Of a stretch of DNA of 64,000 bases, positions 28,358-38,759 are shown piece after piece. Below the pieces are notes generated by a model that was given only the letters and a program-made list of their open reading frames with translations, made no database searches and had not been told where the DNA came from. The stretch lies in contig CANHDJ010000001.1 of the NCBI GenBank assembly GCA_947459425.1, positions 82,103 through 146,102 on the forward strand, given 5' to 3'. The position numbers were made by a program, and so were the translations under genes. The DNA is from Ignavibacteria bacterium (GTDB lineage Bacteria; Bacteroidota; Ignavibacteria; Kapaibacteriales; UBA4661). The number at the start of each line of letters is the position of its first letter. The first letter of the stretch is position 1.

Positions 28358-29812
28358 TTACTGTCCGAAAAGCCGCTCCAATACGTCTTCCAAACGAACA
28401 CCGCGTGAGCCTTTGACGAGCAGAACATCACCAGTCTGCACCTGCGCAGTAATCATTTGAGCGGCTTCCGAATGAGTATCGCAATAGACGAGTTTGGGCG
28501 TTGTTTCGTGTTGTGCCGACGCTCGCAAATATGCTTTGTGCATTTCCGTTCCGATAAGAATTGCCAACGTAAGCCATGAAGCGCTTTTGAGAGCAGCAAT
28601 AAGTGCATCGTGCTCGCTTTCGGAGGCAGCGCCAAGTTCGCGCATATCACCCAAAAGCGCTATACGGCGCGGCGCGGCGGTTGTTTGCAATGTTTCCAAA
28701 GCGGCATACATTGACGTTGGATTGGCGTTGTAACAATCGTTGAGGAGCGTAATGGTGCGGTTTTGCGGCAATTCCCGTGTTTCAGCAACCATGCGTCCGT
28801 ACCCCGTTTCCGACGTTTCAGGGCGGAACCCCTCCAATCCGCGCCGAATCTCCTCTGCTGACATTCCCAAGCCAAATCCGACTGCCGCAGCCGCCAGCGC
28901 GTTTCGTGCGCCCGTTATGCCGACACTCTGCAAATGCGCTTCAACACTGACGTTGTTGGGACGGTGAACAAGATGCAATATCAGATGAGTGCTGCTCTGC
29001 ATTACAAATGTTGCCGTAATATCGACATCAAGCGTCTCATCAGCAAGAGCGTAATGCACCCACCCGGAATGCCCGTATTTCCTGATGCGCTCATCATTAC
29101 AGTTGATAAAAGCTGTACCGCTATGTTCGGCGAGATAGCGGAAAAGCGCCGTTTCTTCTTCTTCAACGCCATCTTCATCAATCAATTTTTCCAGATGCTC
29201 TTTGCCAATGTTCGTAATAATGCCGTGCGTGGGCGCGACTATTGCCGAGAGCTTCGCAATTTCGCCCGGTTCATTGGTGCCGATTTCCACGACTGCTGCG
29301 GTGTGATCACTAGTCAGATGGAGAAGTGTAAGCGGCACACCAACTTGATTGTTAAAATTTCCCTCTGTTTTCAGTACACGAAAATGCTCATCCAGAAGCC
29401 GTGCCGTCATCTCTTTCGTCGTTGTTTTCCCCGCCGAACCAGCAACGGCAACAACAGGAATCGAAAAACGCCGACGATGAAAATTCGCCAACGCGCCAAA
29501 CGCACGTAATGTATCCTCCACAACGAGAATTGGTACGCTGGCATCCGTAATATCAGCATCCAAGAGCGATTCCACCAATGCTACAACTGCTCCCTTTTGC
29601 AACGCCTCTTTCACCAATCTATGAGCATCGAAGCGCTCTCCACGCAGGGCAACAAAACAATTCCCTACCGATAGTGTGCGCGTATCGGTTGAAACGCCGC
29701 ATACTTTCAAGGTTTTGGGAAGATTTTCGCAAGCACGTTCTCCGAAAATGCTCACAAAATCGGCGTAATCAAAAGGCGCAATATTGGTCGTTTGGCTGTT
29801 GTGCATAGACAC
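28358..29812 (-). CDS. murF: UDP-N-acetylmuramoyl-tripeptide--D-alanyl-D-alanine ligase
   Basis: DTRTLSVGNCFVALRGERFD, VVAVAGSAGKTTTKEM, NFNNQVGVPLTLL, NDCYNANPTSM. Confidence 0.95.
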   Translation of the reverse strand: MSMHNSQTTNIAPFDYADFVSIFGERACENLPKTLKVCGVSTDTRTLSVGNCFVALRGERFDAHRLVKEALQKGAVVALVESLLDADITDASVPILVVEDTLRAFGALANFHRRRFSIPVVAVAGSAGKTTTKEMTARLLDEHFRVLKTEGNFNNQVGVPLTLLHLTSDHTAAVVEIGTNEPGEIAKLSAIVAPTHGIITNIGKEHLEKLIDEDGVEEEETALFRYLAEHSGTAFINCNDERIRKYGHSGWVHYALADETLDVDITATFVMQSSTHLILHLVHRPNNVSVEAHLQSVGITGARNALAAAAVGFGLGMSAEEIRRGLEGFRPETSETGYGRMVAETRELPQNRTITLLNDCYNANPTSMYAALETLQTTAAPRRIALLGDMRELGAASESEHDALIAALKSASWLTLAILIGTEMHKAYLRASAQHETTPKLVYCDTHSEAAQMITAQVQTGDVLLVKGSRGVRLEDVLERLFGQ

Positions 29813-29866
29813 GCAAATTACGGATTTTTGTGCAGAGAATGGCAGAAAAACTCTGGCGAGTTGAGT

Positions 29867-32800
29867 TTATCGCACAATGAGTATCTTTCGCATTTCGCTA
29901 AAGCGCTCCGCCCGCATACGGCAGAAATACACGCCCGGCGCAAGATGACCGACATTGATTTCGCCCTCAAATGAGCCTTCGGGAAAGCGATTGTCCGTAA
30001 CGGTCGCTTTCACTTGCCCAAGTGCATCCAGAATTTCCACCATAACGTGTGCCGGATACGCAACATCGAAGCCGACACGGACGTTATCGCTCACGGGATT
30101 CGGCGAAATGGCACTTAAGAGAAAGGTTTTCGTACTATTTAGTTTATTCACATAGTCCACTTTTGCTGCCAAACCGCACACAGAATCCAGTGCAAAAACA
30201 CCATTGATAGCCGCTCCTTCTAGCTGGGCGCGAAGGCAAGGACTTGTGCCAATAGAATCACTAAAGCGGATATTAGCAAGTTCAAGCGTTGTTTGGGCGC
30301 GTCGTCCCAGAAATGTAGAAAAATTCAACATAACCAGCGTTTCATTGCGCGGTCGCAGCGCGGAATCACGTGCCGTAATCGTGAACGTCAGCGTCATTTT
30401 ACCGTCGGCAGTGGTTGTCGTATCGGGATTCGGAACAACAGCATTCGAGCTTGCTGTCAGGTCGGTGATTGCCCGTTCAAAACGGAGCAAACTTTTATCA
30501 AAGGTAAGTTGAAAACGCACGACCTTTACAAAACGCAACGCCTCAGCATTCAGCATTGGCGAGCCATTTTGCCCAGGCTTGACAAGAATGGGAATAGAAA
30601 CGATTTGCCCCGGACTCGCACGAACACTTGCCGCAGATACAACGACACTCGGCTGTGCGCTGGCGCGTCCTTGCAATGGAATGCGGATGGTATCCTTATC
30701 TCGAGGGGCATCAGTCGTAATAAGCAGCGTCGCGGCGTAATCATTGACGTTATTGGGCGAAAACGAGACCGTGAGTGTTGTAGATTGTGCAGGAGCTAAT
30801 GTACCAGAAATAGCGACAAAAGGCAAACGGAACGGTGTTCCCGACTCAAGAATACTCGCCCTATACGACAAGGGTGTTCCGCAAAGTGCCGTTGCTGGAT
30901 TTGTTACCACGACATTGACGGTATTTTGTACTGTGCATTGCGACCCCAAGGGATTATCAGGAAACTGAACGCGGCTTGGCTGAACATCTACATTCGGCAC
31001 AACTCCCGTTCCACGAATCTCGACAATCACCTGTTCGACGCTATCTGGAGCAGTAGGGATGCGACCCATACGCTTGATATCGCTGTTCAAAACGTACTCA
31101 AATATTTTTTCGCCGACGTTGCCCGGGATAAAACGTACCGTCAAAGACGAATCTACCCCTCCAACACCAACCGCCCTGTTTGTCGTGAAATCTCGCACGA
31201 TACGAAATGCCGTATCGGAAGCGGCATTACCAGTCAAGGTGCGTGATGATTCCAAAGCAACAAACGGCAAATTACCATTATTCCGAAAAGCAAGGCGCAC
31301 CGTGCGAGAGAGTCCTACCCGTACACAACCAATATTCACGGTAAATTTGCGATAACCGCTTGGAGTAAACGAGGCTTGGACAGGCATAATCGGGCTATTT
31401 GTGGCAGCATCGGCAGTAGCACTTTCCATATCGAATTGCTGCCGCACACCAACACCGCGCAATCTCACCGACAATTCCTCTGCACCACCTGTTGAATCAA
31501 TACTGCTGGCAAGACGAATATTTGCGCTATCCAAGCCCAACACCTGCGGACGAAAGCGCAAGCGCATCTGCCCGCTTGCACCCACACCGTAACGCCGAGC
31601 AATAAGCGCAGTATCAAATGGCACAGCACTAAAGGCGCGGTCTGCCGTAACAGTCAGTGCTTCGATGCGTTGATTTTGGAGTGTCGCGGCGTGAAGCATG
31701 GAAAGATTGCGAATAAGCGTCGTATCGGTGCGCTCTACACCAATATACACCGAATCGAAATTAACAGTCGTCCGCGCCGGAGCGAGGACATTCGGCAAAC
31801 GCAGGGCGCGAAGTTCATAGTTGCGGCTGATCACATCCTCCCCGGTAATCGCACTTGTCACCTCAATCCGCAATCTTCCGCGCTTTGCTCCGGCAGGAAA
31901 TTCCGTATTGGCACGATAGCGTACACCGACGAGGATGCTTGTGCCTGTTGTTTCGGGAAGGCTGACTGTTTCTTGCAGTGTGGTAAATTCACGGTTATCG
32001 CCGCCAGTGTCGAGAAATGTCCGAATACGCAGGGGAAGATTGCCGACATTGCGCACAAGCACAGTCTGCGTGGCACTTGAACCCGTCACAAACGCGCCAA
32101 AATCAAGAAATTCTTCATCAATCGGTGGCACGGTGCGCTCAGTCGTGGCATCGGCAAGTTCGGCGCGTCCAAGAAAATAAATCGTATAATCTTCTAAATT
32201 TCGCCCGCGAAGAATGATAGAATCACGGTAATTGCCAATGCGGGTTGGGGTGAAATTGAGGGTGGAAGTCGAACGAACGCCCTCAATCGGCAATGGAAGA
32301 TTATTCAGTGGGTCGGGTCGAAATGTATCAAAATCAAAAGGGCTGTTTGGTGTCCGCACCACAGAATCTATCCTAAAAGTGTCTTGAACATCAGCAGCCC
32401 GAAAAAACTGAAATGAACTCCTTCCAAACGAAAATTTCGGTGCCGCCTTGACACTGCCCGTGATTGTTCCGAAATCAATCGTATTATTTTGACCCAACCC
32501 CGATACCGCGAGAACGCCTGCCGCGCCCGTTCCCACAAGCCGTAAGCGAAACACACTTTCCCCGCCACCACTACTCAAAGCAGGGTCATTCGTAATGATG
32601 CGCACGTCAAACGTTTGTGTGCCGAGATTGCGCGGTTGATAGGTTAAAAACAGCACCAGTGAATCACCATCGGGATTGATAAATTGCTGGGTATTGATGC
32701 TTCCCCTTGGCGAAAAAACGGTAAATGTATTGCTAGGATCATCCCCTTCAATCCGCACCGCGAGAGGCTCCAATCCTCGATTGAACAGCACGATACGACG

Positions 32801-33568
32801 TATTTGTAGAGGACTTGTCGGACGGAGCGAGCCGAAGTCTACGACCGTATCACGAAAGGGTTGCCGTGGGCGGTCATCATTGAGGATTCGTGCGGGCTGC
32901 ACGGATGCAACAGCAAAACTCGGTCGCGCCGAAAGGACGAGTTCGGGACTGATTCGGTTAATGCGCATAAGCAGCGTATCGCTGTTATCACGATATGCCA
33001 TATTGCTATTAAAGCCCAATTTATCAACAAACACAGCTTGCAGAGGCAAATTTGCGCCTTGGACGGTAGCAAAATAGCGGTTGTTGGGGTTATAGACATC
33101 GCTTGTGCGGTCAGGCACGAACGCAAAACGGCGCATCTGTACGGCATCGGTGAGGCGAAAATCCGTGCTTTGCGTTGCTGCCAGTAAAGGATTGGTGCGG
33201 GTTGTATTGGTGGCAAGATAGATGAGACACGGCGACGTGTCGGGCGTTGCGGCAAAGGTAGAACAATACTGCTCTGCGGCTGTGCCATTAGCATCAAGCG
33301 GCATCATTGGGCGCTGAATGCCCTGAAGCGGAGAGTTATTGACAAAAAAGCGTCCATCAACAGTGATGGGCGGGTTCTGACCTTCTCCAACAACACCGCG
33401 CCCTGTTACGCTCACGCTATACAGCACATTGCGAAAAAGGGTAATGTCGGATTGAGTCAGTGCTGAACGGCTAAGGGGAATACGCATCGTGGCGCTTGTC
33501 TGCGCGAAGATTGGCTCTGTACCAAGTAGAAACAGCGCCATTGTAAAGCAAAGAAGACGTGTCGGCAT
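29867..33568 (-). CDS. Giant secreted protein with repeated ASH/HYDIN-like Ig folds, cohesin-like region and T9SS-like C-terminal domain
   Basis: Repeated 'F/V-D-F/S-...-G-...-T-I-RN' blocks (VDFGSLRPTSPLQIRRIVLFNRG; LDFGAFVTGSSATQTVLVRNVG); C-terminus ISPNPVSDNVRVGFD...LAPGVYFCRMRAERFSEMRKILIVR. Confidence 0.82.
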   Translation of the reverse strand: MPTRLLCFTMALFLLGTEPIFAQTSATMRIPLSRSALTQSDITLFRNVLYSVSVTGRGVVGEGQNPPITVDGRFFVNNSPLQGIQRPMMPLDANGTAAEQYCSTFAATPDTSPCLIYLATNTTRTNPLLAATQSTDFRLTDAVQMRRFAFVPDRTSDVYNPNNRYFATVQGANLPLQAVFVDKLGFNSNMAYRDNSDTLLMRINRISPELVLSARPSFAVASVQPARILNDDRPRQPFRDTVVDFGSLRPTSPLQIRRIVLFNRGLEPLAVRIEGDDPSNTFTVFSPRGSINTQQFINPDGDSLVLFLTYQPRNLGTQTFDVRIITNDPALSSGGGESVFRLRLVGTGAAGVLAVSGLGQNNTIDFGTITGSVKAAPKFSFGRSSFQFFRAADVQDTFRIDSVVRTPNSPFDFDTFRPDPLNNLPLPIEGVRSTSTLNFTPTRIGNYRDSIILRGRNLEDYTIYFLGRAELADATTERTVPPIDEEFLDFGAFVTGSSATQTVLVRNVGNLPLRIRTFLDTGGDNREFTTLQETVSLPETTGTSILVGVRYRANTEFPAGAKRGRLRIEVTSAITGEDVISRNYELRALRLPNVLAPARTTVNFDSVYIGVERTDTTLIRNLSMLHAATLQNQRIEALTVTADRAFSAVPFDTALIARRYGVGASGQMRLRFRPQVLGLDSANIRLASSIDSTGGAEELSVRLRGVGVRQQFDMESATADAATNSPIMPVQASFTPSGYRKFTVNIGCVRVGLSRTVRLAFRNNGNLPFVALESSRTLTGNAASDTAFRIVRDFTTNRAVGVGGVDSSLTVRFIPGNVGEKIFEYVLNSDIKRMGRIPTAPDSVEQVIVEIRGTGVVPNVDVQPSRVQFPDNPLGSQCTVQNTVNVVVTNPATALCGTPLSYRASILESGTPFRLPFVAISGTLAPAQSTTLTVSFSPNNVNDYAATLLITTDAPRDKDTIRIPLQGRASAQPSVVVSAASVRASPGQIVSIPILVKPGQNGSPMLNAEALRFVKVVRFQLTFDKSLLRFERAITDLTASSNAVVPNPDTTTTADGKMTLTFTITARDSALRPRNETLVMLNFSTFLGRRAQTTLELANIRFSDSIGTSPCLRAQLEGAAINGVFALDSVCGLAAKVDYVNKLNSTKTFLLSAISPNPVSDNVRVGFDVAYPAHVMVEILDALGQVKATVTDNRFPEGSFEGEINVGHLAPGVYFCRMRAERFSEMRKILIVR

Positions 33569-33649
33569 GGAAAATTCCAAGAAAAGTCCAACGGAAGAAT
33601 GTGGAGAGGTTTTGCGAATGTGCGTTTGCACGACAATTTTGCGCACCAG

Positions 33650-34408
33650 TTATGACGCGAATTTACGCATTTGTCCAAGAACAACGCCAATAATGGCAAC
33701 CGTGCCGGAGCCTTCGTGAAAGGAGATTGGCGGGAATGTTTTTGTCGCCGCCTCCAATTCGGAAACACCGCCCATCCGCACAAAACGGCGAACGAGCAAG
33801 GTATCATGGAAAAGTGCAACAACAATATCACCTTCTGAAGCGCTAAATTGCTGCTTTGCCACAACAATATCTCCTTCGCGCAAACTTTCAGCACTCATAC
33901 CGTCATCACCAACAATAGCCGCAAAAAGCTGTGGCGGCGGTGCATCGGGAAGTGGCGCATCGGGAAGAAAAAAATCGGTATCAATTTTTATTTGTCCGCG
34001 CGGCGAAAGGAATGCCGAAAGCGGATTTTGAGCGATTCCGTCGCCAACAATCACCACATTTTTTACGCTTTGAAATTGATGGTTAAGCATTGGTGCTAAA
34101 CTGCGGTGCATCGTTGAAGGCAGAGCGGGAGCGGTTTGCGCGATATGCTTCGGCTGAGGCATAAAATCAACGATTTGAATACCACGCGAAGCACCTTTGG
34201 TCGAGCGCCGAATATAGCCTTTGCGCTCCAACGCCACTAAATACTGCGTCACGGCATTAGTGGAAGCAAACGAAAATTTATCGCCAATCTCTTTCATCGT
34301 TGGCGGAAAACCTCGCTCTTCAGTATAATCCTGCAAAAAACGCAAGACATCATGCTGCTTGGCGGTAAGTGGTTGTTTCGTAGAATCGGTGCTGATAGTA
34401 GCTTTCAT
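33650..34408 (-). CDS. lexA: LexA-family repressor with substituted autoproteolysis residues
   Basis: N-terminal wHTH LTAKQHDVLRFLQDYTEERGFPPTMKEIGDKFSFASTNAVTQYLVALERKGYIRR; C-terminal S24-like fold GDIVVAKQQ...GDIVVALF...LLVRRF...IIGVVLGQMRKF. Confidence 0.88.
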   Translation of the reverse strand: MKATISTDSTKQPLTAKQHDVLRFLQDYTEERGFPPTMKEIGDKFSFASTNAVTQYLVALERKGYIRRSTKGASRGIQIVDFMPQPKHIAQTAPALPSTMHRSLAPMLNHQFQSVKNVVIVGDGIAQNPLSAFLSPRGQIKIDTDFFLPDAPLPDAPPPQLFAAIVGDDGMSAESLREGDIVVAKQQFSASEGDIVVALFHDTLLVRRFVRMGGVSELEAATKTFPPISFHEGSGTVAIIGVVLGQMRKFAS

Positions 34409-34435
34409 AAGGGGGTAATAGACAGGAAAAACGGC

Positions 34436-36373
34436 TTACAAAAGGAGTTTGATGGGTGCGGGTGTATTGCTCGGCAAACTGCCATACGCTCGTGTTTGCG
34501 CGGCATCCAGCGAAAACTGCGCCGTTAAGCGCTGAAGCGCTTCTGCCGTCGAGCGCAGTGATTCTGCGGTTTTGGCAACATCGCGCACCGAGTAAGCAGA
34601 TTGCTCCGAGACGTTCCGAATATGCTCCATGCGCTGTGCAATATCGTCGCTGGCTTTGGACTGCTCTTCACTAGCGGCGGCAACATGGGTAATGGTGTCG
34701 GAGACCGTAGCGGTGCGCTGAATAATTGTTTCAAGCGCTTGTGCGGCATTGGCGGCAGAGCGTTTGCCGTTTTCAACCTGTTCGCGTCCGCCGTGCATCG
34801 CAGCAACAGCGCGGGCAGTCTCTTCTTGGATACGCTGAATTGTTACGGCGATTTCTTTCGTGGCTTTGGTGGTGCGCTCGGCAAGTTTGCGTACTTCATC
34901 GGCGACAACGGCAAAACCGCGACCTTGCTCGCCGGCGCGGGCGGCTTCAATAGCGGCATTCAGCGCCAGAAGGTTTGTTTGGTCAGCAATTTCCTCAATC
35001 GTTTGAATAACTTCACCAATTTGTTCGCTGGATTTGCCCAATTCTTCGATGGTTTTTGCGGAACTCATCACCACGTCGGCAACAGCATTCATGCCTAAAA
35101 TAGTCTCCCGAACAATATTACCACCATGAAGGGCATCTTTGCTTGTTTGTGTTGCTTCCGTGGCAACAAGCATGATTTGATGCGTATTTTCGCTGATAGT
35201 CCGGGTCATTTCCTCAACGGCGGCGGCGACTTGGGAGGTTTCAGCAGATTGTACACTCAGTCCCGAAGCAAGCTCTTCGGCGGCGGCTGAAATCTGCTCG
35301 GCAGCGGCGGCAGTAGTGTCAACGGCGCTAACAACTTTGCCCACAAGATTTCCCATTGTGCCGACCGCGCTATTGAAGCCCTCGAACAGCCGCCCTATCG
35401 TGTCGCGGTGTTCGATAGCCAGTTGCATCGTCAGATCACCCTTTGCCAAGCGTTGCATTTCGCGCAAGATTTCTTCGACTTTTTGCGAGAGATATTCTTG
35501 CTGGCGCACAGCCTCCGTGCGGGCATGGTTGGCTTCCTGCGCAGCGGTTTCGGCGAGAACGGTTTTGGCGCGAACTTCCGAAAGAAGATTGTTGATATTC
35601 CCGGACATGGTGTTGAATGATGTTCCCAGCGAACCGAGTTCGTCCGTCGAGCGCACCGTTGCTTGTGCTTCGGTATTACCGGAGGCAAGCAATTCTGCTG
35701 TCTTTTTCAGGTTTTGGATAGGTTTGAGCAAACTACGCAAAATCAGCCACGCGACACCAATACCGAAAATCAGCCCCACCACACCAATAAGGAGAAGCAA
35801 TGTTTTGAGTCGCTGCCCCCGTGCGGCAGAGTCTTCGTAGAGCTGTTTTCCTATGGTGTCTTGAATATCAATAATGGTGGTAATAGATTTTGCCACTTTT
35901 AAAAGAATCTGATTTTCTTCGCCGAAGTGCATTAGTTCTGCATTGGCGAATTGTTGCGAGCGACTAAGGGCTATTTTTTCATTGAAAATACGACGAAATT
36001 CTGCCAAGTCCGTTCGCAGTTGCTTGAGCGCAACCTCTTCTGCGGGAACAAGGTAAGTAGCGGCATAATCATTAATTTGCTTGTCAAAATCGGCGTTCAA
36101 TGCGGCAATTTTTATTTCCACGTCTTTGATGTCGAGCATACCTTCGGTTTTGATATAGGCAAGCGAATATTCCCGCATCTCAACAAGGTCTTTCGAGGCG
36201 CGATACATTTGAACGGTAGGAACTAGACGGTCTTTGTACATCGAATCAAAATTCGGAATAATCGCATTGATGGCTTGATGCCCCGCCGCAGCACTGATGA
36301 GAATAAGCAGCAACAGTGTTCCGTAGCCAATACGAAGTTTGGTCTTAATACTGAAATTGAAAAACCATTGCAT
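34436..36373 (-). CDS. Methyl-accepting chemotaxis protein
   Basis: N-terminal four-helix-bundle MCP domain between two TM segments, HAMP, and hairpin tip [42 protein letters not shown]. Confidence 0.95.
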   Translation of the reverse strand: MQWFFNFSIKTKLRIGYGTLLLLILISAAAGHQAINAIIPNFDSMYKDRLVPTVQMYRASKDLVEMREYSLAYIKTEGMLDIKDVEIKIAALNADFDKQINDYAATYLVPAEEVALKQLRTDLAEFRRIFNEKIALSRSQQFANAELMHFGEENQILLKVAKSITTIIDIQDTIGKQLYEDSAARGQRLKTLLLLIGVVGLIFGIGVAWLILRSLLKPIQNLKKTAELLASGNTEAQATVRSTDELGSLGTSFNTMSGNINNLLSEVRAKTVLAETAAQEANHARTEAVRQQEYLSQKVEEILREMQRLAKGDLTMQLAIEHRDTIGRLFEGFNSAVGTMGNLVGKVVSAVDTTAAAAEQISAAAEELASGLSVQSAETSQVAAAVEEMTRTISENTHQIMLVATEATQTSKDALHGGNIVRETILGMNAVADVVMSSAKTIEELGKSSEQIGEVIQTIEEIADQTNLLALNAAIEAARAGEQGRGFAVVADEVRKLAERTTKATKEIAVTIQRIQEETARAVAAMHGGREQVENGKRSAANAAQALETIIQRTATVSDTITHVAAASEEQSKASDDIAQRMEHIRNVSEQSAYSVRDVAKTAESLRSTAEALQRLTAQFSLDAAQTRAYGSLPSNTPAPIKLLL

Positions 36374-36446
36374 AATGAGCGTGAAAAAGTCAATATTGAG
36401 ATGAGTTAGGGCAAGAGCGTGTGACCAAGATTATCGTCATGCTGTT

Positions 36447-36707
36447 TTATGCTTCTTCATACATTCGGACAGATTTCACATCGCGGATTTCTTTCCGCAA
36501 TATCCGTTCCACGCCTGATTTTAGCGTAATATTTGCAGCCGCACAGGTGCTACACGCCCCGCTTAACTGCACGAAAACAATGCCGTTTTCGATATGGTGA
36601 AAAGAGATTTTTCCACCGTCGCGTTCAATAAGGGGGCGTATTTTTTCGTCCATAATCATTGTTACACGCTCGAACAATGCCTCGTTGGAAAGAGTAGGGG
36701 CGACCAT
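36447..36707 (-). CDS. NifU C-terminal-domain protein (Fe-S scaffold)
   Basis: IRPLIERDGGKISFHHIENGIVFVQLSGACSTCAAANITLKSGVERILRKEI; CxxC. Confidence 0.93.
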   Translation of the reverse strand: MVAPTLSNEALFERVTMIMDEKIRPLIERDGGKISFHHIENGIVFVQLSGACSTCAAANITLKSGVERILRKEIRDVKSVRMYEEA

Positions 36708-36827
36708 AATAATTGGGGAGGTAGTGAAAAAATACTCGTTTTGCTATGAAACAATCGCAAACTAACTGTATTTTTGTTCACTTCAAAGCGCTTTTGAGTG
36801 TACATTTTATGAAAAATTCTGAACATC

Positions 36828-37457
36828 ATGCACATCCCCTTTTTTTCGGTCATTATCTGCACCTATAATCGCGCCCATCTGCTTCCCCGGGCGCTTGATT
36901 CCTTGCTTGCTCAAACGGAAACTGATTGGGAAGCGATTATTGTGGATGATGGGAGTACGGATGGCACACGCTCGGTAGCAATGGAGTTTATGCAGAGCGA
37001 TACACGATTTCGCTATATGCACCATGAAAATCACGGTATTGGCTACTCTCGAACTGCGGGTATTTCGACTGCACTTGGTCAATACTGCACGTTTTTAGAT
37101 TCTGATGATGAGTACCTAGCAGAACACCTATCTTCACGGCGAAAGCTGCTGGAAGCCTCACCAAATCTCGATATTTTGCATGGCGGCGCAAACGTTATTG
37201 GTAATCCATTTGTGATTGATCGCTTTGATGCGACAAAACACATTCACATTAGCGAATGTGTCATGGAGGGGACAATGATATTGCGCCGCGATGCGGCTTT
37301 GCGGGTCGGTGGCTTTGGCACAGATCGCTATGGAGAAGGCGCGGCGCTTATGGAACGCGCACAAAGACTGGGCTTAACAATCGCTAAGACAGGACTTCCG
37401 ACGTACGTTTACGACCGAACTACGCCGGATTCTTTGTGCAGCAACTTCAAAGGATGA
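36828..37457 (+). CDS. Glycosyltransferase family 2
   Basis: FSVIICTYNRAHLLPRALDSLLAQTETDWEAIIVDDGSTDGT; FLDSDDEY. Confidence 0.92.
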   Translation: MHIPFFSVIICTYNRAHLLPRALDSLLAQTETDWEAIIVDDGSTDGTRSVAMEFMQSDTRFRYMHHENHGIGYSRTAGISTALGQYCTFLDSDDEYLAEHLSSRRKLLEASPNLDILHGGANVIGNPFVIDRFDATKHIHISECVMEGTMILRRDAALRVGGFGTDRYGEGAALMERAQRLGLTIAKTGLPTYVYDRTTPDSLCSNFKG

Positions 37458-38722
37458 CCCACCAAGGACACACAATGCCGAAAGAACAAAGAATTTTACC
37501 GCAAATACCTCTTGAATACTGGCTTTCCGAAGAAGGTCAAACAATTCTTCGTGAAACAGCAAAGCATTTGAACAGCACGAAAAACGATACGTTACGCGCC
37601 ACAACACTTCTCCGAAAAGCAACACATTGTCAGGCAGAAATCGCCTCCGAAGCTCTTGAAATCTCGCTTTGTCGGCAAAAGGCGCGTGTTTTCGGGGAAT
37701 GGACGACGGAGGGCTTTTTCACACGGCAATCCCTCGAACAAGCCACCACGCCAACGGTCGCAAATCACCACGCCGAGAAATTCCATGCCTGCAATCACGT
37801 TCTGGAAATCTGCACCGGAGCGGGCTTCGACACAGCAGCACTCGCAAAAAATGCTCGGCACGTAACAACAATCGAAGCAAATGAGCGCCTTGCGGCAATG
37901 GCACGGCACAATCTCTCGCTGCAAGGCATCACCAATGTTGAGGTTCTTTGCGGCTTGGCAGAAGATATTTGCTCAAACCTTGATTTGACCGATTTCGATG
38001 GGCTTTGGAGTGACCCTTCGCGGCGCACAGCAAGCGGGCAGCGCATTTATACGCCGGAGGACTATACGCCAGCCCTGAGATGGCTTCAAGACTTGGGAAT
38101 ACGCGGACTCAAGGGAATAAAAATTGCTCCGGCGGTGAATTGCGAGGCACATCATCTTTCGGATGGCTGGCAGCGTGAATGGATTGGTTACGATACGGAA
38201 TGCCGTGAACAGGTCTTGTGGCAAGGTTTCCGTGATTTTTGTGATGGTTCTGCAACGCTTCTTCTTTCAAGCGGAGCAAAACTTCTGTGGGAACCGCTGA
38301 CTCACGCTCCAAGCATAAAGGTCTGGAACGGCGACAAAACCTTGCTTGCGGGGGCATTCTTGCTTGAACCACATGGAGCGCTCATTCGCACAGGACATTT
38401 AGCAACATATTTCGCCGAGCAAGATTGTATGCTATTTGATGAACAGATTGCTTACGGAATTGCGCTCCAAAAACCGCCTCAAAGACCTTGGTATCAAGTA
38501 TTCGAGATTTTGGAGGCTCTGCCATTTCATTATGCACGGCTCAGAGAGCGATTGCGGGAGTATTCTTGGGGCAATCGCTTGGAAATAAAAAAGCGCGGTT
38601 TCCCGGAAATGCCGGAAGAAATTCGCAAAAAACTCAAACTGCCAGCCAGCAACGAAGAAGGCGTACTGATTTGTACGCGCAAAGACCAGCAGCACTGGGC
38701 TTTGTTGGCAAAGCGTGTTTGA
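37454..38722 (+). CDS. Class I SAM-dependent methyltransferase with THUMP-like C-terminal domain
   Basis: VLEICTGAGFDTAALAKNARHVTTIEANERLAAMARHNL, DGLWSDPSRRTASGQRI, FPEMPEEIRKKLKL. ATG overlaps the upstream stop (ATGA); MPKEQ at 37475 is the alternative start. Confidence 0.82.
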   Translation: MTHQGHTMPKEQRILPQIPLEYWLSEEGQTILRETAKHLNSTKNDTLRATTLLRKATHCQAEIASEALEISLCRQKARVFGEWTTEGFFTRQSLEQATTPTVANHHAEKFHACNHVLEICTGAGFDTAALAKNARHVTTIEANERLAAMARHNLSLQGITNVEVLCGLAEDICSNLDLTDFDGLWSDPSRRTASGQRIYTPEDYTPALRWLQDLGIRGLKGIKIAPAVNCEAHHLSDGWQREWIGYDTECREQVLWQGFRDFCDGSATLLLSSGAKLLWEPLTHAPSIKVWNGDKTLLAGAFLLEPHGALIRTGHLATYFAEQDCMLFDEQIAYGIALQKPPQRPWYQVFEILEALPFHYARLRERLREYSWGNRLEIKKRGFPEMPEEIRKKLKLPASNEEGVLICTRKDQQHWALLAKRV

Positions 38723-38759
38723 GTGTCACTGAGAAAGAGGTTACGAGCAAAGATGAACT

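Noticed and set aside
20948-33568. Biosynthetic gene cluster or prophage between the protease and the surface protein
   Set aside because: Intervening genes are ordinary lipid A and peptidoglycan biosynthesis genes; no integrase, transposase, PKS/NRPS or phage structural genes seen.
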